Assembly (NCBI GenBank): GCA_937960895.1
Contig: CALCJD010000087.1
Span: 32,870 to 96,869, forward strand
DNA: 64,000 bases
Direction: 5' to 3'
From: an uncultured Spartobacteria bacterium
GTDB taxonomy: Bacteria > Verrucomicrobiota > Verrucomicrobiia > Chthoniobacterales > Terrimicrobiaceae
In this document: piece after piece, positions 54,799 through 64,000 of the stretch
How positions within the stretch are numbered: position 1 is the stretch's first letter
How the letters are laid out: every line of letters starts with the position of its first letter
The notes under the pieces: model-generated
What the model saw: the letters and a program-made list of their open reading frames with translations, nothing else
Told to the model about the DNA's origin: nothing
Databases searched by the model: none
Program-made: the position numbers and the translations under genes

Positions 54799-54813
54799 AG
54801 GTGAAAAGGTTGT

Positions 54814-54861
54814 CCGGCGGAAGGATTGCAAGAAGGTGGCGGCACCTACCACGCCCGCCGG
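54814..54861 (-). promoter_or_regulatory. Alternative hairpin segments upstream of leuA (candidate attenuator)
   Basis: In the transcript of the minus strand three segments follow the leader frame. Using plus coordinates, B (CCGCCGG, 54855-54861) pairs perfectly with A (CCGGCGG, 54814-54820) over 7 bp, or by five bases with C (GGCGG, 54838-54842). C is also part of a local hairpin, AGGTG/CACCT (54834-54838 and 54843-54847). The B-C and B-A pairs cannot form together. A further hairpin CTCGGG/CCCGAG (54902-54907 and 54913-54918) lies inside the leader codons. No T-run is present, so control might be Rho-dependent or act on leuA translation. Confidence 0.45.
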
Positions 54862-54879
54862 GAACGCAGCCTATGCCGT

Positions 54880-54957
54880 TTAGGAAAGAAGGCTAAGTCG
54901 GCTCGGGAGCAACCCGAGTCGAGGAGCGAGAAGAAGAAGGCCCGCAAACGGCGACAT
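54880..54957 (-). CDS. Leucine-rich leader peptide upstream of leuA
   Basis: ATG at 54957 opens a 25-codon frame that ends at TAA at 54882-54880, 81 bases before the leuA ATG. The peptide starts MSPFAGLLLLAP, continues RLGLLPS and ends RLSLLS. Ten of 25 residues are Leu, with a run of four; the codons are six CTT, three CTC and one TTG, although CTT looks unusual for such GC-rich DNA. This is the design of leu leader peptides of attenuation systems. There is no purine-rich ribosome site (a run of C precedes ATG), so it would have to be leaderless or poorly initiated. Chance cannot be excluded without comparison. Confidence 0.55.
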   Translation of the reverse strand: MSPFAGLLLLAPRLGLLPSRLSLLS

Positions 54958-55102
54958 GGGGGGAAATTGAACCAACGGGACGCGAAAGGCAAGGGATTTT
55001 CCGTGCTTCGCCCGGTCCGGACCGCTTGCCGCGCCGGGCTGCAGGATCACAAAAAGCGTCTCAGACTGGACGAGTCCGGAGGGGATTTCCTATGATTGTC
55101 CG

Positions 55103-56794
55103 ATGCACAGGCGCTGGATTTTTCCCTCCCCCACCCGCGATCACGCGGTGCAGCGTCTGGGACGGGAGCTTGGCATTCCGGATTTTCTGGCCCGCGTGCT
55201 GGTGCGCAACGGCTTCGAGGATGTGGAGGCGGCCGTGGATTTCCTGCAGCCCAAACTCCGCAATCTGGGCGATCCCTTTCTGCTTCCGGACATGGCCGGG
55301 GCGGCCGAACGCGTGCGGGAGGCGATCCTGCGCGGGGAACGCATCGTGCTGTATGGCGACTATGACGTCGACGGCGTGGCTTCGCTGGCCCTGCTCAAGC
55401 GGGTGCTCCTGGCCCTGGGGGCTCAGGTGACCTGCTTCCTGCCACTGCGCGCCGAGGAAGGCTACGGACTGAGCGCCTCCGGCGTGGAGCGCTGCTTCGA
55501 GGAACACCGTCCGCAGCTTCTGATGGCCGTGGATTGCGGCACGAATTCGACGGTGGAGGCGGCAACCATCCGCCGCCTCGGGGCGGATCTCGTCATTCTC
55601 GATCACCACGAACCCTCCGGCAACCGCCCGGAATGCGTCGCGCTGGTAAATCCGAAACTCGGACCGGACCACCACTATCTCTGCAGCGCAGGCGTCGCCT
55701 TCAAACTCGCGCACGCCCTGTTGAAATCCACGCCGGATGCGCGCGTCGACCTGAAGGAATATCTCGACATCGTCGCGCTGGCGACCGTCGCCGACCTCGT
55801 GCCCCTGGTGGGCGAAAACCGCATCCTCGTGCACCGCGGTCTCGACCAGATGGCGCGCACCCGCTGGGTCGGCCTGTCGGCCCTGATGACCGTCGCCGGA
55901 GTGACCCCGCCCATCCGCGGCAGCGACATCAGCTTCCGTCTCGGACCGCGCATCAACGCCTCCGGCCGTCTCGGCACGGCGCTCGAATCGCTGGAACTGC
56001 TGCTGTGCGACCGGCCGGCGGAAGCCGCCCGCCTGGCCGACAGTCTGGACCGCCAAAACCGCGACCGCCAGAACGTCGAACGCCAGCTCACCCAGGAGGT
56101 CGAGGCCTGGGTCGACCGCCATTTTCTGGCGACGCGCGACGCCAGCATCGTGGCGGGCCGGCGCGACTGGCACCACGGCGTGCTCGGCATCGTGGCTTCC
56201 CGCGTCATGCGGCGCCACCACCGTCCCACCCTGCTGGTCGGGTTCGGCGAGGATGGCATCGGCAAGGGCAGCGGGCGCAGCATCGAGGGAATTTCGCTGG
56301 TTGAGACTCTCGGAAAATGCGCGGATCATCTCGAAAAATTCGGAGGTCACGAAATGGCCGCCGGCGTGACGGTGCAGGAGGACCGGTTCGAGGATTTTCG
56401 CGCCGCGTTTGAATCCTGCGCGCGGGCCATGGTCAATGAGGACATCCTGACCCCCAAACTGCGTCTGGACGCGGAACTGTCGCTTGCCGACATCGACCTT
56501 TCCATGCTGGAGACCCAGGAAATGCTCGAACCCTACGGCATGGCCAATTCCCAGCCGGTCTTCGCCGTCCGCGGAATCGCCCCGGCCGGAGCCCCGCGGG
56601 TGCTCAAGGAAAAGCATCTGCGCCTCGACTTCCAGGCCGGGCGGCACCGCATGCAGGCCATCTTTTTCAACGGAGCCACCCAGCCCCTGCCGCGCCCTCC
56701 GTGGGAGGTGGCGTTTACCGTCGAGCGCAACGAATTTGCCGGCCGCGTGAACGCGCAGATGCAAATTGTCGCAATCCGCCCGGCGGCGTCCTGA
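55103..56794 (+). CDS. recJ: Single-stranded-DNA-specific exonuclease RecJ
   Basis: 5'-3' exonuclease on single-stranded DNA for recombination and mismatch repair. The 563-residue protein shows the DHH domain (VLYGDYDVDGVASLALL, LMAVDCGTNS, LVILDHHEPSGN, IVALATVADLVPLVGENR) and DHHA1 domain (GKGSGRSIEGISLVETL, KFGGHEMAAGVTV), then an OB-like C-terminal end. It is slightly shorter at the N terminus than E. coli RecJ. Divergent from leuA and 13 bp before recG. Confidence 0.95.
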   Translation: MHRRWIFPSPTRDHAVQRLGRELGIPDFLARVLVRNGFEDVEAAVDFLQPKLRNLGDPFLLPDMAGAAERVREAILRGERIVLYGDYDVDGVASLALLKRVLLALGAQVTCFLPLRAEEGYGLSASGVERCFEEHRPQLLMAVDCGTNSTVEAATIRRLGADLVILDHHEPSGNRPECVALVNPKLGPDHHYLCSAGVAFKLAHALLKSTPDARVDLKEYLDIVALATVADLVPLVGENRILVHRGLDQMARTRWVGLSALMTVAGVTPPIRGSDISFRLGPRINASGRLGTALESLELLLCDRPAEAARLADSLDRQNRDRQNVERQLTQEVEAWVDRHFLATRDASIVAGRRDWHHGVLGIVASRVMRRHHRPTLLVGFGEDGIGKGSGRSIEGISLVETLGKCADHLEKFGGHEMAAGVTVQEDRFEDFRAAFESCARAMVNEDILTPKLRLDAELSLADIDLSMLETQEMLEPYGMANSQPVFAVRGIAPAGAPRVLKEKHLRLDFQAGRHRMQAIFFNGATQPLPRPPWEVAFTVERNEFAGRVNAQMQIVAIRPAAS

Positions 56795-56807
56795 GGCAGG
56801 AACAGGC

Positions 56808-58913
56808 ATGGGATCGTCGATGCGACCGCCGGAAACCCCTCTCAGCGAGGTGGACTGGATTCCCCGCCCGAGGCAGGCGCCCTTGCAGCGGCTGGGACTG
56901 CGCACCCTCGCCGACCTGGTCCGGCACTACCCGCGCCGCCACGAGGACCGGCGTCGGTTCGACCGTTTTCCCGACGGGGAAATGGAGCGCGCCGTATGCC
57001 TGTTTGGTCTGGTCACCAAGACGGCGGTCCGGCGATTCGGCGGACGCCGCCAGATGTTTGAGGCGACCCTGGAGGATGAATCGGCCGGCGTGCTGGGTCA
57101 GCCGGTGATCTGCCGGTGGTTCAACATGCCGCACATCCCCAAAAGGATCTCCACCGACCAGCGCATGGTCGTCTACGGACGGCCGAAAACGAAGGGACGG
57201 CAGATCGTCATCGATCATCCGGAATTCGAAACCGTCGAGGAGGACGAGGAAACATCCATTCACCTCAACCGCATCGTGCCGGTGCATCCCGCCGGCGACG
57301 GCATCACCCCTCGGGTGCTGCGCGCGCTGATTCATCGGGCGCTGGCCGAGACCGACCTCGACCGCATCCCCGGCCTGCAGGAAGGCGGATCCCTGGCCGG
57401 GCCGCTGCGGACCCTTCATTTTCCGTCCAGCTTCGGGGATCTCGAGCAAGCCCGCGACGCCTTGGTGCGTGAGGAACTTTTTGCCATCCAGGTCCTCATT
57501 CAGGGCCGGCGGGCCGAATGGAACCGGCTGGCCGGACGGGAAAAAAAATCCTCCGGCCAACTCCTGCGCCGCCTGCTGACCTCCCTCCCCTTCCCGCTCA
57601 CCCCCTCCCAGGAACGGGTCATCGCGGAAATCCGCGCCGACCTGGCCGCCCCGCAGCGCATGAACCGCCTCCTTCAGGGAGACGTGGGGTCCGGCAAGAC
57701 CCTCGTCGCACTGGCCGCCATGCTGCTCACGGTGGAGGCCGGCTGGGACGCCGCCATCATGGCCCCCACCCAGATTCTCGCGGAACAACATTACCTCAAC
57801 TTCCGCCGCCTGCTCGATCCGCTGGGCGTACCGATCGCGCTGCGCACCGGCTCGCGCAGGGAGGGCGGGGTCCGCCGACGGGCGGATTCCGACGGCCACG
57901 GCTGGTTGCCGGAGCTCGCCGTCGACCCGGCGGCGCACGCGCCCCGGATTCTTGTCGGCACCCACGCCCTGCTTTTTGAGAACGGGGACCACGACCGTCT
58001 GGGGCTGGTGGTGATTGACGAGCAGCACAAATTCGGCGTCCTCCAGCGCACCCGGCTGATCGAGCGCGGCGATGCGCCGGATGTGCTCGTCATGACGGCC
58101 ACCCCCATTCCCCGCACCCTCACCCAGACGCTTTACGGCGACCTGCAGGTGTCGCTGCTTCGGGAAAAACCGGCCAACCGCGGGGAAATCCAGACCGCCG
58201 TGCGCGAGGCGGGCAAACTGCCGGACGTGGTGGCCTTTCTCCGCAAGCAACTCGACAAGGGCCGGCAGGCCTATGTGGTGTATCCGCTTGTCGAGGAATC
58301 GGACAAACTCTCCGCCAAGGCGGCGGAGGGGGAGTTTGAAAAATGGACCACCCTCGCCGCCCCCTGGCGCGTCGCCCTCCTCCACGGCCGGATGGCGGCG
58401 GAGGAAAAGGAATCGGTGATGGCGCGCTTTCGCGCCGGAGAGGTCGCCGTGCTGGTGGCGACCACCGTCATCGAAGTGGGCGTCGACGTCCCCAATGCCA
58501 ACATCATGGTGGTCGAAAACGCCGAGCGTTTCGGCCTTGCGCAGTTGCACCAGCTCCGCGGCCGCATCGGACGCGGGGCCCACAAGTCCTACTGCATCCT
58601 GCTTCATGATCCGGGAATCGAGGACTCGGCGCGGGAAAAGCTGATGGTGCTCGAGCAAACCGCCGACGGTTTTGCCGTCGCCGAGGCCGACTGGAGATTC
58701 CGCGGCGCGGGAGATGTGCTCGGCACGGCCCAGACCGGCCTGCCCCCGCTCAAGCTCGCCAATCTGGTGCGGGACGCCGCCCTCATGGACGAAATGGCCG
58801 CCCGCGCCGCCCGGGTGTTCGAAAGCGATCCGTTCCTGCGCGCGCCCGGTCATGCCCGCCTCGCCGCGTTTCTCGAGGCGTCCCGCGGCCGCCTCGCCTT
58901 AACGGCTGGCTGA
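56808..58913 (+). CDS. recG: ATP-dependent DNA helicase RecG
   Basis: Branch-migration helicase that reverses stalled replication forks. The 701-residue protein has the wedge-domain start (LGLRTLADLVRHYPRRHEDR), Walker A (LLQGDVGSGKTLVAL), DEQHKFGVLQR (DExH box), MTATPIPRTLT and LHQLRGRIGRGAHKSYC (motif VI). ATG at 56808 is taken, since it follows AGGAACAGG; the frame opens 42 bases earlier within recJ. Adjacent recJ suggests a common repair operon. Confidence 0.96.
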   Translation: MGSSMRPPETPLSEVDWIPRPRQAPLQRLGLRTLADLVRHYPRRHEDRRRFDRFPDGEMERAVCLFGLVTKTAVRRFGGRRQMFEATLEDESAGVLGQPVICRWFNMPHIPKRISTDQRMVVYGRPKTKGRQIVIDHPEFETVEEDEETSIHLNRIVPVHPAGDGITPRVLRALIHRALAETDLDRIPGLQEGGSLAGPLRTLHFPSSFGDLEQARDALVREELFAIQVLIQGRRAEWNRLAGREKKSSGQLLRRLLTSLPFPLTPSQERVIAEIRADLAAPQRMNRLLQGDVGSGKTLVALAAMLLTVEAGWDAAIMAPTQILAEQHYLNFRRLLDPLGVPIALRTGSRREGGVRRRADSDGHGWLPELAVDPAAHAPRILVGTHALLFENGDHDRLGLVVIDEQHKFGVLQRTRLIERGDAPDVLVMTATPIPRTLTQTLYGDLQVSLLREKPANRGEIQTAVREAGKLPDVVAFLRKQLDKGRQAYVVYPLVEESDKLSAKAAEGEFEKWTTLAAPWRVALLHGRMAAEEKESVMARFRAGEVAVLVATTVIEVGVDVPNANIMVVENAERFGLAQLHQLRGRIGRGAHKSYCILLHDPGIEDSAREKLMVLEQTADGFAVAEADWRFRGAGDVLGTAQTGLPPLKLANLVRDAALMDEMAARAARVFESDPFLRAPGHARLAAFLEASRGRLALTAG

Positions 58914-58960
58914 GAGGGATTTGCTTGCTTTCCGGCGCCAACTGGTTTTTCTGAGCCAAA

Positions 58961-60334
<1,374 letters not shown>

Positions 60335-60343
60335 TTCCCTCTT

Positions 60344-62116
60344 ATGGCAGCCGGAGACGTTCAAGTTCAATCCGCGGTTCACTCCCTCGACCAAGGTAGG
60401 TTTGCCTTCTTCATTCGCGCAGGCATGTTCACCGTGCTGATCCTCGGCCTGTCGCTTCTGTATTTGTTTGTTCAGTTCAAGGGATTGGGGACACCGACGG
60501 CCATGGACCAGGCGCAGATCGCGCGCAACCTGGCCGAGGGCAAGGGGTTCACCACACGGTACATCCGTCCGCTGGCCCTGCACATGATCCAGAAACAGCA
60601 GGGCGAAAACACCCAGGTCGATCTCAAGGCCTTTCCGGATTTTTATCAGTCGCCCCTCCATCCGTGGATCAGCTCCTTCGTGGTGGCCTTTGTGAAGGGC
60701 CAGACCAAACTGAGCGCCACGGACTTTGTGTTTGTCGGGGACCGGCTCATTGCCGCCCTGGGGATCCTCTTTTTCATCCTGTCGGTGGCGGTCTGGTTTC
60801 TTGTGCTGTCGCGCCTTTTCGACACCCGCCTGGCGTTGTTCTCCTGCGCGGCCGTGTTGCTCACCGACCTGCTCTGGGAGTTCTCCCTCTCGGGTCTGCC
60901 CCAGATGCTGGCGCTGCTGCTGTTTTCGCTTTCCATGCTGACCACCCTGCTGGCGATGGAGGCCCATCAGAAGGAGCAGCTCGGCATGATGATTGCGTGG
61001 CTCATCGCGTCCGGTATCGGCATGGGCCTGATGACCCTCGCGCACGGCCTCTGTGTCTGGATCTTCCTCGGCTGGCTGATTTTCGCGGGGATTTATTTCC
61101 GTCCGCGCGGCCTGGCCGCCGTGGCCGCCCTGGCGGCCTTCCTCCTGGTGATCGCCCCCTGGATGGTGCGCAATTATCAGGTGTGCGGCAATCCGTTCGG
61201 ACTGGCCATCTATGACGCCTTTTTCGCCGGAACGCCCGAGGACACCTATGCCCGGAACGCCCAAGTCAACATCGGCGGATCGGGCACCAGTCTGCAGGGC
61301 AAGGTGCGTCACGGCGTCATTCTGCAGGCCGAAAGGATCGCGGCGTTTCTCGGCCTGAATATCGTGGCGGGCGCCTTCTTTGTCGCCCTCTTCCACCCCT
61401 TCCGCAGCCGGAAGGCGCTCATGTTCAAATGGTGCATCCTGCTGATGTGGGTGTGCGCCGTCTTGGGCATGTCGCTTTATCAGCCGGAGGCCTCGCTTTC
61501 CGCCAACCAGCTTCACGTCCTGTTCATTCCGTTGTTTGTCGGCTTCGGCATGGCCTTCCTCTTCGTGCTCTGGAACCGTCTCGAGTTGGGCAGTCCGTTG
61601 TTCCGCATCATCTTCATCAGCGCCTTGCTTTTCGTCTGCGCGATTCCGATGATCCTCCGGCTCTCCTCCGGGCGCCCCAATCCCTCCGTGCAGTGGCCGC
61701 CTTATGTGGCGCCCTTCATCAACATCCTGGGTGACTGGTTCACCGAGGAGGAGGTGATCTGCTCCGACATGCCGTGGGCGGTCGCGTGGTATGCCCAGCG
61801 TTATTCGCTGCTCATGCCGGACACCCTGAGGGCCTTCAACAATCTTCACGACTACGGGGTCACTAAGCAGCCGATCCGCGGCCTGTATCTGACCCCGGTT
61901 TCCGCCAACGGCAAGTTCATGGCCGACATCGTGAAGGGGAAATACCGGGACTGGAGCGCCCTCTACCTCGCCTGGGCCGGGATGTTCCGCGGCCAGAAGC
62001 CCCAGCTTGGAGGGTTCCCGCTCCAGGCGGTCACCCCGCTGCCCATCGAAGGGGAGTGCATCATTTTCGCCGACCGCGACCGTTGGAATCAGCCCCGTTC
62101 GACCTCCCGTGAGTGA
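60344..62116 (+). CDS. GT39-like membrane glycosyltransferase or related polytopic protein
   Basis: A 590-residue integral membrane protein with about ten or eleven transmembrane helices. The first luminal loop reads PTAMDQAQIARNLAEGKGFTT, with an acidic residue after the first helix as in ArnT/PMT-type (GT39/GT83) transferases, and YQSPLHPWISSFVVAF follows as their second conserved element. The C-terminal region (GDWFTEEEVICSDMPWAVAWYAQR) is soluble and typical for verrucomicrobial members. The polyprenyl-phosphate sugar donor is inferred from the fold. Its end overlaps the xseB GTG start by 8 bp. Confidence 0.75.
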   Translation: MAAGDVQVQSAVHSLDQGRFAFFIRAGMFTVLILGLSLLYLFVQFKGLGTPTAMDQAQIARNLAEGKGFTTRYIRPLALHMIQKQQGENTQVDLKAFPDFYQSPLHPWISSFVVAFVKGQTKLSATDFVFVGDRLIAALGILFFILSVAVWFLVLSRLFDTRLALFSCAAVLLTDLLWEFSLSGLPQMLALLLFSLSMLTTLLAMEAHQKEQLGMMIAWLIASGIGMGLMTLAHGLCVWIFLGWLIFAGIYFRPRGLAAVAALAAFLLVIAPWMVRNYQVCGNPFGLAIYDAFFAGTPEDTYARNAQVNIGGSGTSLQGKVRHGVILQAERIAAFLGLNIVAGAFFVALFHPFRSRKALMFKWCILLMWVCAVLGMSLYQPEASLSANQLHVLFIPLFVGFGMAFLFVLWNRLELGSPLFRIIFISALLFVCAIPMILRLSSGRPNPSVQWPPYVAPFINILGDWFTEEEVICSDMPWAVAWYAQRYSLLMPDTLRAFNNLHDYGVTKQPIRGLYLTPVSANGKFMADIVKGKYRDWSALYLAWAGMFRGQKPQLGGFPLQAVTPLPIEGECIIFADRDRWNQPRSTSRE

Positions 62117-62354
62117 TCCCGGGTCACCTTCCATCGAACAGGCCATGGAGCGCCTGGAAAAGCTGGTCGCCGAGATGGAATCCGGCCGGCTGCCCCTCGA
62201 CAAGCTCATTGCCGGCTATGAGGAAGGGGTGAAGCTCGTTCGGCTCTGTCAGGAAAAACTCGACGCCGCGGAACAAAAAATCCAGATTATCACGAGAAAC
62301 GCCGCCGGCCCCGCCGGGCTGGCCGATTTTTCCACCGGCGACGACCCATCCTGA
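62109..62354 (+). CDS. xseB: Exodeoxyribonuclease VII small subunit
   Basis: Small subunit (81 residues) of exonuclease VII, which degrades single-stranded DNA with XseA. The diagnostic segment is SIEQAMERLEKLVAEMESG, then LPLDKLIAGYEEGVKLVRLCQEKLDAAEQKIQ, a two-helix coiled coil. A GTG at 62109 within the end of the preceding gene is chosen as start; the frame continues upstream only as a shadow. dxs starts one base after the stop, the usual order of xseB and dxs. xseA is not in the window. Confidence 0.9.
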   Translation: MSDPGSPSIEQAMERLEKLVAEMESGRLPLDKLIAGYEEGVKLVRLCQEKLDAAEQKIQIITRNAAGPAGLADFSTGDDPS

Positions 62355-62355
62355 C

Positions 62356-64000
62356 ATGCTGTTGAACCGCATCAATTCACCCGCCGACATCAAGGCGCTC
62401 GACGAGGCCGAACTTCCGCAACTCGCCGCCGAGGTCCGCGAGGAGCTCATCCGGGTCCTTTCCCAGACCGGCGGCCACCTCGGTCCGAACCTGGGCGTGG
62501 TTGAGCTCACCATTGCGATGCACCGGGTGTTCAACACGCCGAAGGACAAGTTTGTCTTCGATGTCAGCCACCAGGGCTACGTGCACAAACTTTTCACCGG
62601 ACGGCGGGAACGATTCCCCACCATCCGGCAGTACGAAGGCCTCAACGGCTTCCTGCTGCGCAGCGAGAGCGAGCATGACTGCTACGGTGCGGGCCATGCC
62701 GGGACCGCCCTGTCCGCCGCGCTGGGCATCGCCGCCGCCCGCGACATGCAGGGAGGGGACGAACATGTCGTCTGCGTGGCCGGCGACGCCGCCTTCACGT
62801 GCGGGGTCAGTTTCGAGGCTCTCAACAACATCACCGCCACCACCAAGAGGCTCATCGTCGTTCTCAACGACAACGAGTGGTCCATCTCCAAGAACGTGGG
62901 GGCCATCGCCGAATACCTCAACCGGATCGTGGCCAATCCGTCCTACGCCCACCTGCACGAGAAGGCCGCCCGCTTCGTCGAGTGGCTGGGGGGCAAGACG
63001 GCGCGCAAGCTGGCCGGCAAGGTTGAGGCCAGCGTGAAGAATCTCCTCGCGCCCAGCGTCATCTTCGAGGACCTCGGGCTGCGTTATTACGGTCCGATCG
63101 ACGGCCATGACATCCCGCTCCTCGTTCAGACCTTCGAATTCCTGAAGACGCAGGAGGAGCCGGTCATTCTCCACATCCTGACCAAGAAGGGCAAGGGATA
63201 CGCCCCGGCGCTGGCCAAACCGGACAAGTTTCACGGACTGGGGAAATTCCACCTCGACACCGGAGACACCGTTCCCAGCGCCACGCCGACCTATTCGGAA
63301 CTGCTGGGCAAGACCCTCGCCGATTTCGCCGATCACAACAACAAGATCGTCACGATCACCGCCGCCATGCCCACGGGCACCGGCCTGATCAATTTCGCCA
63401 AACGTCATCCATCCCGGTGTTTCGATGTCGGCATCGCCGAGGAACACGCCGTGCTTTTCGCCTGCGGTCTCGCAGTGCAGGGCATGAAACCCTTCGTCGC
63501 CATCTATTCGACCTTCATGCAGCGGGCGTACGACATGATCATTCACGACGTCGCCCTGCAGAACCTCAACGTGGCCCTGTGCATGGACCGCGCGGGGCTC
63601 AGCGGTGACGACGGCCCCACCCACCACGGGCTCTTTGACATCGGGTATCTGCGCCCCGTGCCCGGCCTGGTGCACATGCAGCCCAAGGACGAGGACGAGT
63701 TCGTGGACATGCTCTGGACCATGGCCAATTACCACCAGGGGCCCATCGCCATCCGCTATCCGCGCGGCGCGGGAACCGGCGCGAAACCCAAGGCCCAGCC
63801 GAAGATCCTCGAGATCGGCAAGGCGGAGGTTCTCCGGCACGGCTCGCGTGTCGCCATCATCGCCCTCGGCAACATGGTGGAGGTGGCCGAGGAGGCGGCG
63901 AACCTGCTGGAAAGCCGGGGCATTTCCACCGCGGTCATCAACGCCCGCTGGATCAAGCCGCTCGACACCGCCACGATCGAATTTTTTGCCCGCGGCTGCG
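62356..64000 (+). CDS. dxs: 1-deoxy-D-xylulose-5-phosphate synthase (partial, right window edge)
   Basis: First 548 residues of Dxs, which makes DXP from pyruvate and glyceraldehyde 3-phosphate for isoprenoids and thiamine. The sequence begins MLLNRINSPADIKALDE, has FVFDVSHQGYVHKLFTGRR, GAGHAGTALSAALG and DVGIAEEHAVLFACGLA, containing the catalytic Glu, and DRAGLSGDDGPTHHG. The thiamine diphosphate motif reads GDAAFTCG with Ala in place of the second Gly of GDG, and N-N follows at the normal distance. The C-terminal transketolase domain is cut by the window end. Confidence 0.95.
   Translation, partial: MLLNRINSPADIKALDEAELPQLAAEVREELIRVLSQTGGHLGPNLGVVELTIAMHRVFNTPKDKFVFDVSHQGYVHKLFTGRRERFPTIRQYEGLNGFLLRSESEHDCYGAGHAGTALSAALGIAAARDMQGGDEHVVCVAGDAAFTCGVSFEALNNITATTKRLIVVLNDNEWSISKNVGAIAEYLNRIVANPSYAHLHEKAARFVEWLGGKTARKLAGKVEASVKNLLAPSVIFEDLGLRYYGPIDGHDIPLLVQTFEFLKTQEEPVILHILTKKGKGYAPALAKPDKFHGLGKFHLDTGDTVPSATPTYSELLGKTLADFADHNNKIVTITAAMPTGTGLINFAKRHPSRCFDVGIAEEHAVLFACGLAVQGMKPFVAIYSTFMQRAYDMIIHDVALQNLNVALCMDRAGLSGDDGPTHHGLFDIGYLRPVPGLVHMQPKDEDEFVDMLWTMANYHQGPIAIRYPRGAGTGAKPKAQPKILEIGKAEVLRHGSRVAIIALGNMVEVAEEAANLLESRGISTAVINARWIKPLDTATIEFFARGC

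Noticed and set aside
54840..54960. Small SRP RNA or 6S RNA gene between leuA and recJ
   Set aside because: A GGAAAGAAGG stretch recalls the SRP tetraloop region, but the conserved flanks are missing, and the Leu leader explains the stretch.
54826..55095. Plus-strand 89-residue basic reading frame upstream of recJ
   Set aside because: Lys/Arg-rich composition comes from the antisense of the Leu-rich leader (CTT/CTC read as AAG/GAG); no ribosome site and no known family.
58914..58960. Possible sigma-54 promoter (TGGC ... TTGC) before the NtrC-type gene
   Set aside because: The distance between the GG and GC elements is three bases longer than in real -24/-12 promoters.

Overview
The window looks like a chromosomal segment of a GC-rich Gram-negative bacterium, most likely a member of the Verrucomicrobiota (Opitutae-like). 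This is inferred from the mixture of a PEP-CTERM secreted protease, lone prepilin-type proteins, PA14-like and CBM-like secreted proteins, leaderless-looking glycan enzymes (GH92, GH78, sulfatase, sialate esterase), GntR-LacI chimeric regulation and an xseB-dxs gene pair. No IS element, prophage, CRISPR array or rRNA operon was seen; two tRNA genes are present. Both window ends cut genes: a 3' gene fragment at the left, dxs at the right.

Layout. 1-8.1 kb: a copper/silver detoxification set on the minus strand (small Cys-rich secreted protein, TRASH protein, P1B-ATPase, CusB, CusA), the last three with overlapping start and stop codons. 8.2-12.7 kb: housekeeping genes (NYN nuclease-like protein, RodA, an orphan OppF-type ATPase, a methyltransferase, Ogt, a PA14-like secreted protein). 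12.7-21.6 kb: a glycan-use region with a GH92 mannosidase (short at its C terminus), sialate O-acetylesterase, GntR-LacI regulator, CBM-like protein, FAD oxidoreductase and sulfatase. 21.6-23.8 kb: YqgE, Ndk and a lactonase. 23.8-31.9 kb: a murein amidase and a second metal operon, read leftward: HupE/UreJ permease, Cys/His-rich protein, His-rich protein, TolC-type outer membrane factor, adaptor, CzcA-type RND pump and a Cys/His-tailed periplasmic protein. 32-36.1 kb: a PBP5-type carboxypeptidase lipoprotein and an operon of peroxiredoxin, OmpA-like lipoprotein and FHA-ABCG transporter.

36.2-44.6 kb: PEP-CTERM subtilase with Glu at the catalytic Asp position, a prepilin-like gene, tRNA-Arg(TCT), an NPP phosphodiesterase, a three-gene operon (YkvA-like, cupin, Cys-phosphatase-like), a BamE-like exported protein, tRNA-Cys(GCA), and a divergent AraC/PhyH pair. 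44.9-53.2 kb: orphan histidine kinase, a HAD-GT4 pair divergent from a GpgS-like glycosyltransferase, and a divergent AraC/GH78 rhamnosidase pair. 53.2-64 kb: leuA, recJ, recG, an NtrC-type regulator, a GT39-like membrane protein, xseB and dxs.

The observation I rate highest is upstream of leuA: a 25-residue reading frame with ten leucines (six of them CTT), followed by mutually exclusive hairpin segments before the leuA start. It looks like a leucine attenuation leader. Other items worth checking are the Cys-rich proteins near the 5' end of both metal operons, the short GH92, the Glu-for-Asp subtilase, the apparently cytoplasmic sulfatase/glycosidase set and a chain of ATGA overlaps through a seven-codon mini-ORF before yqgE.
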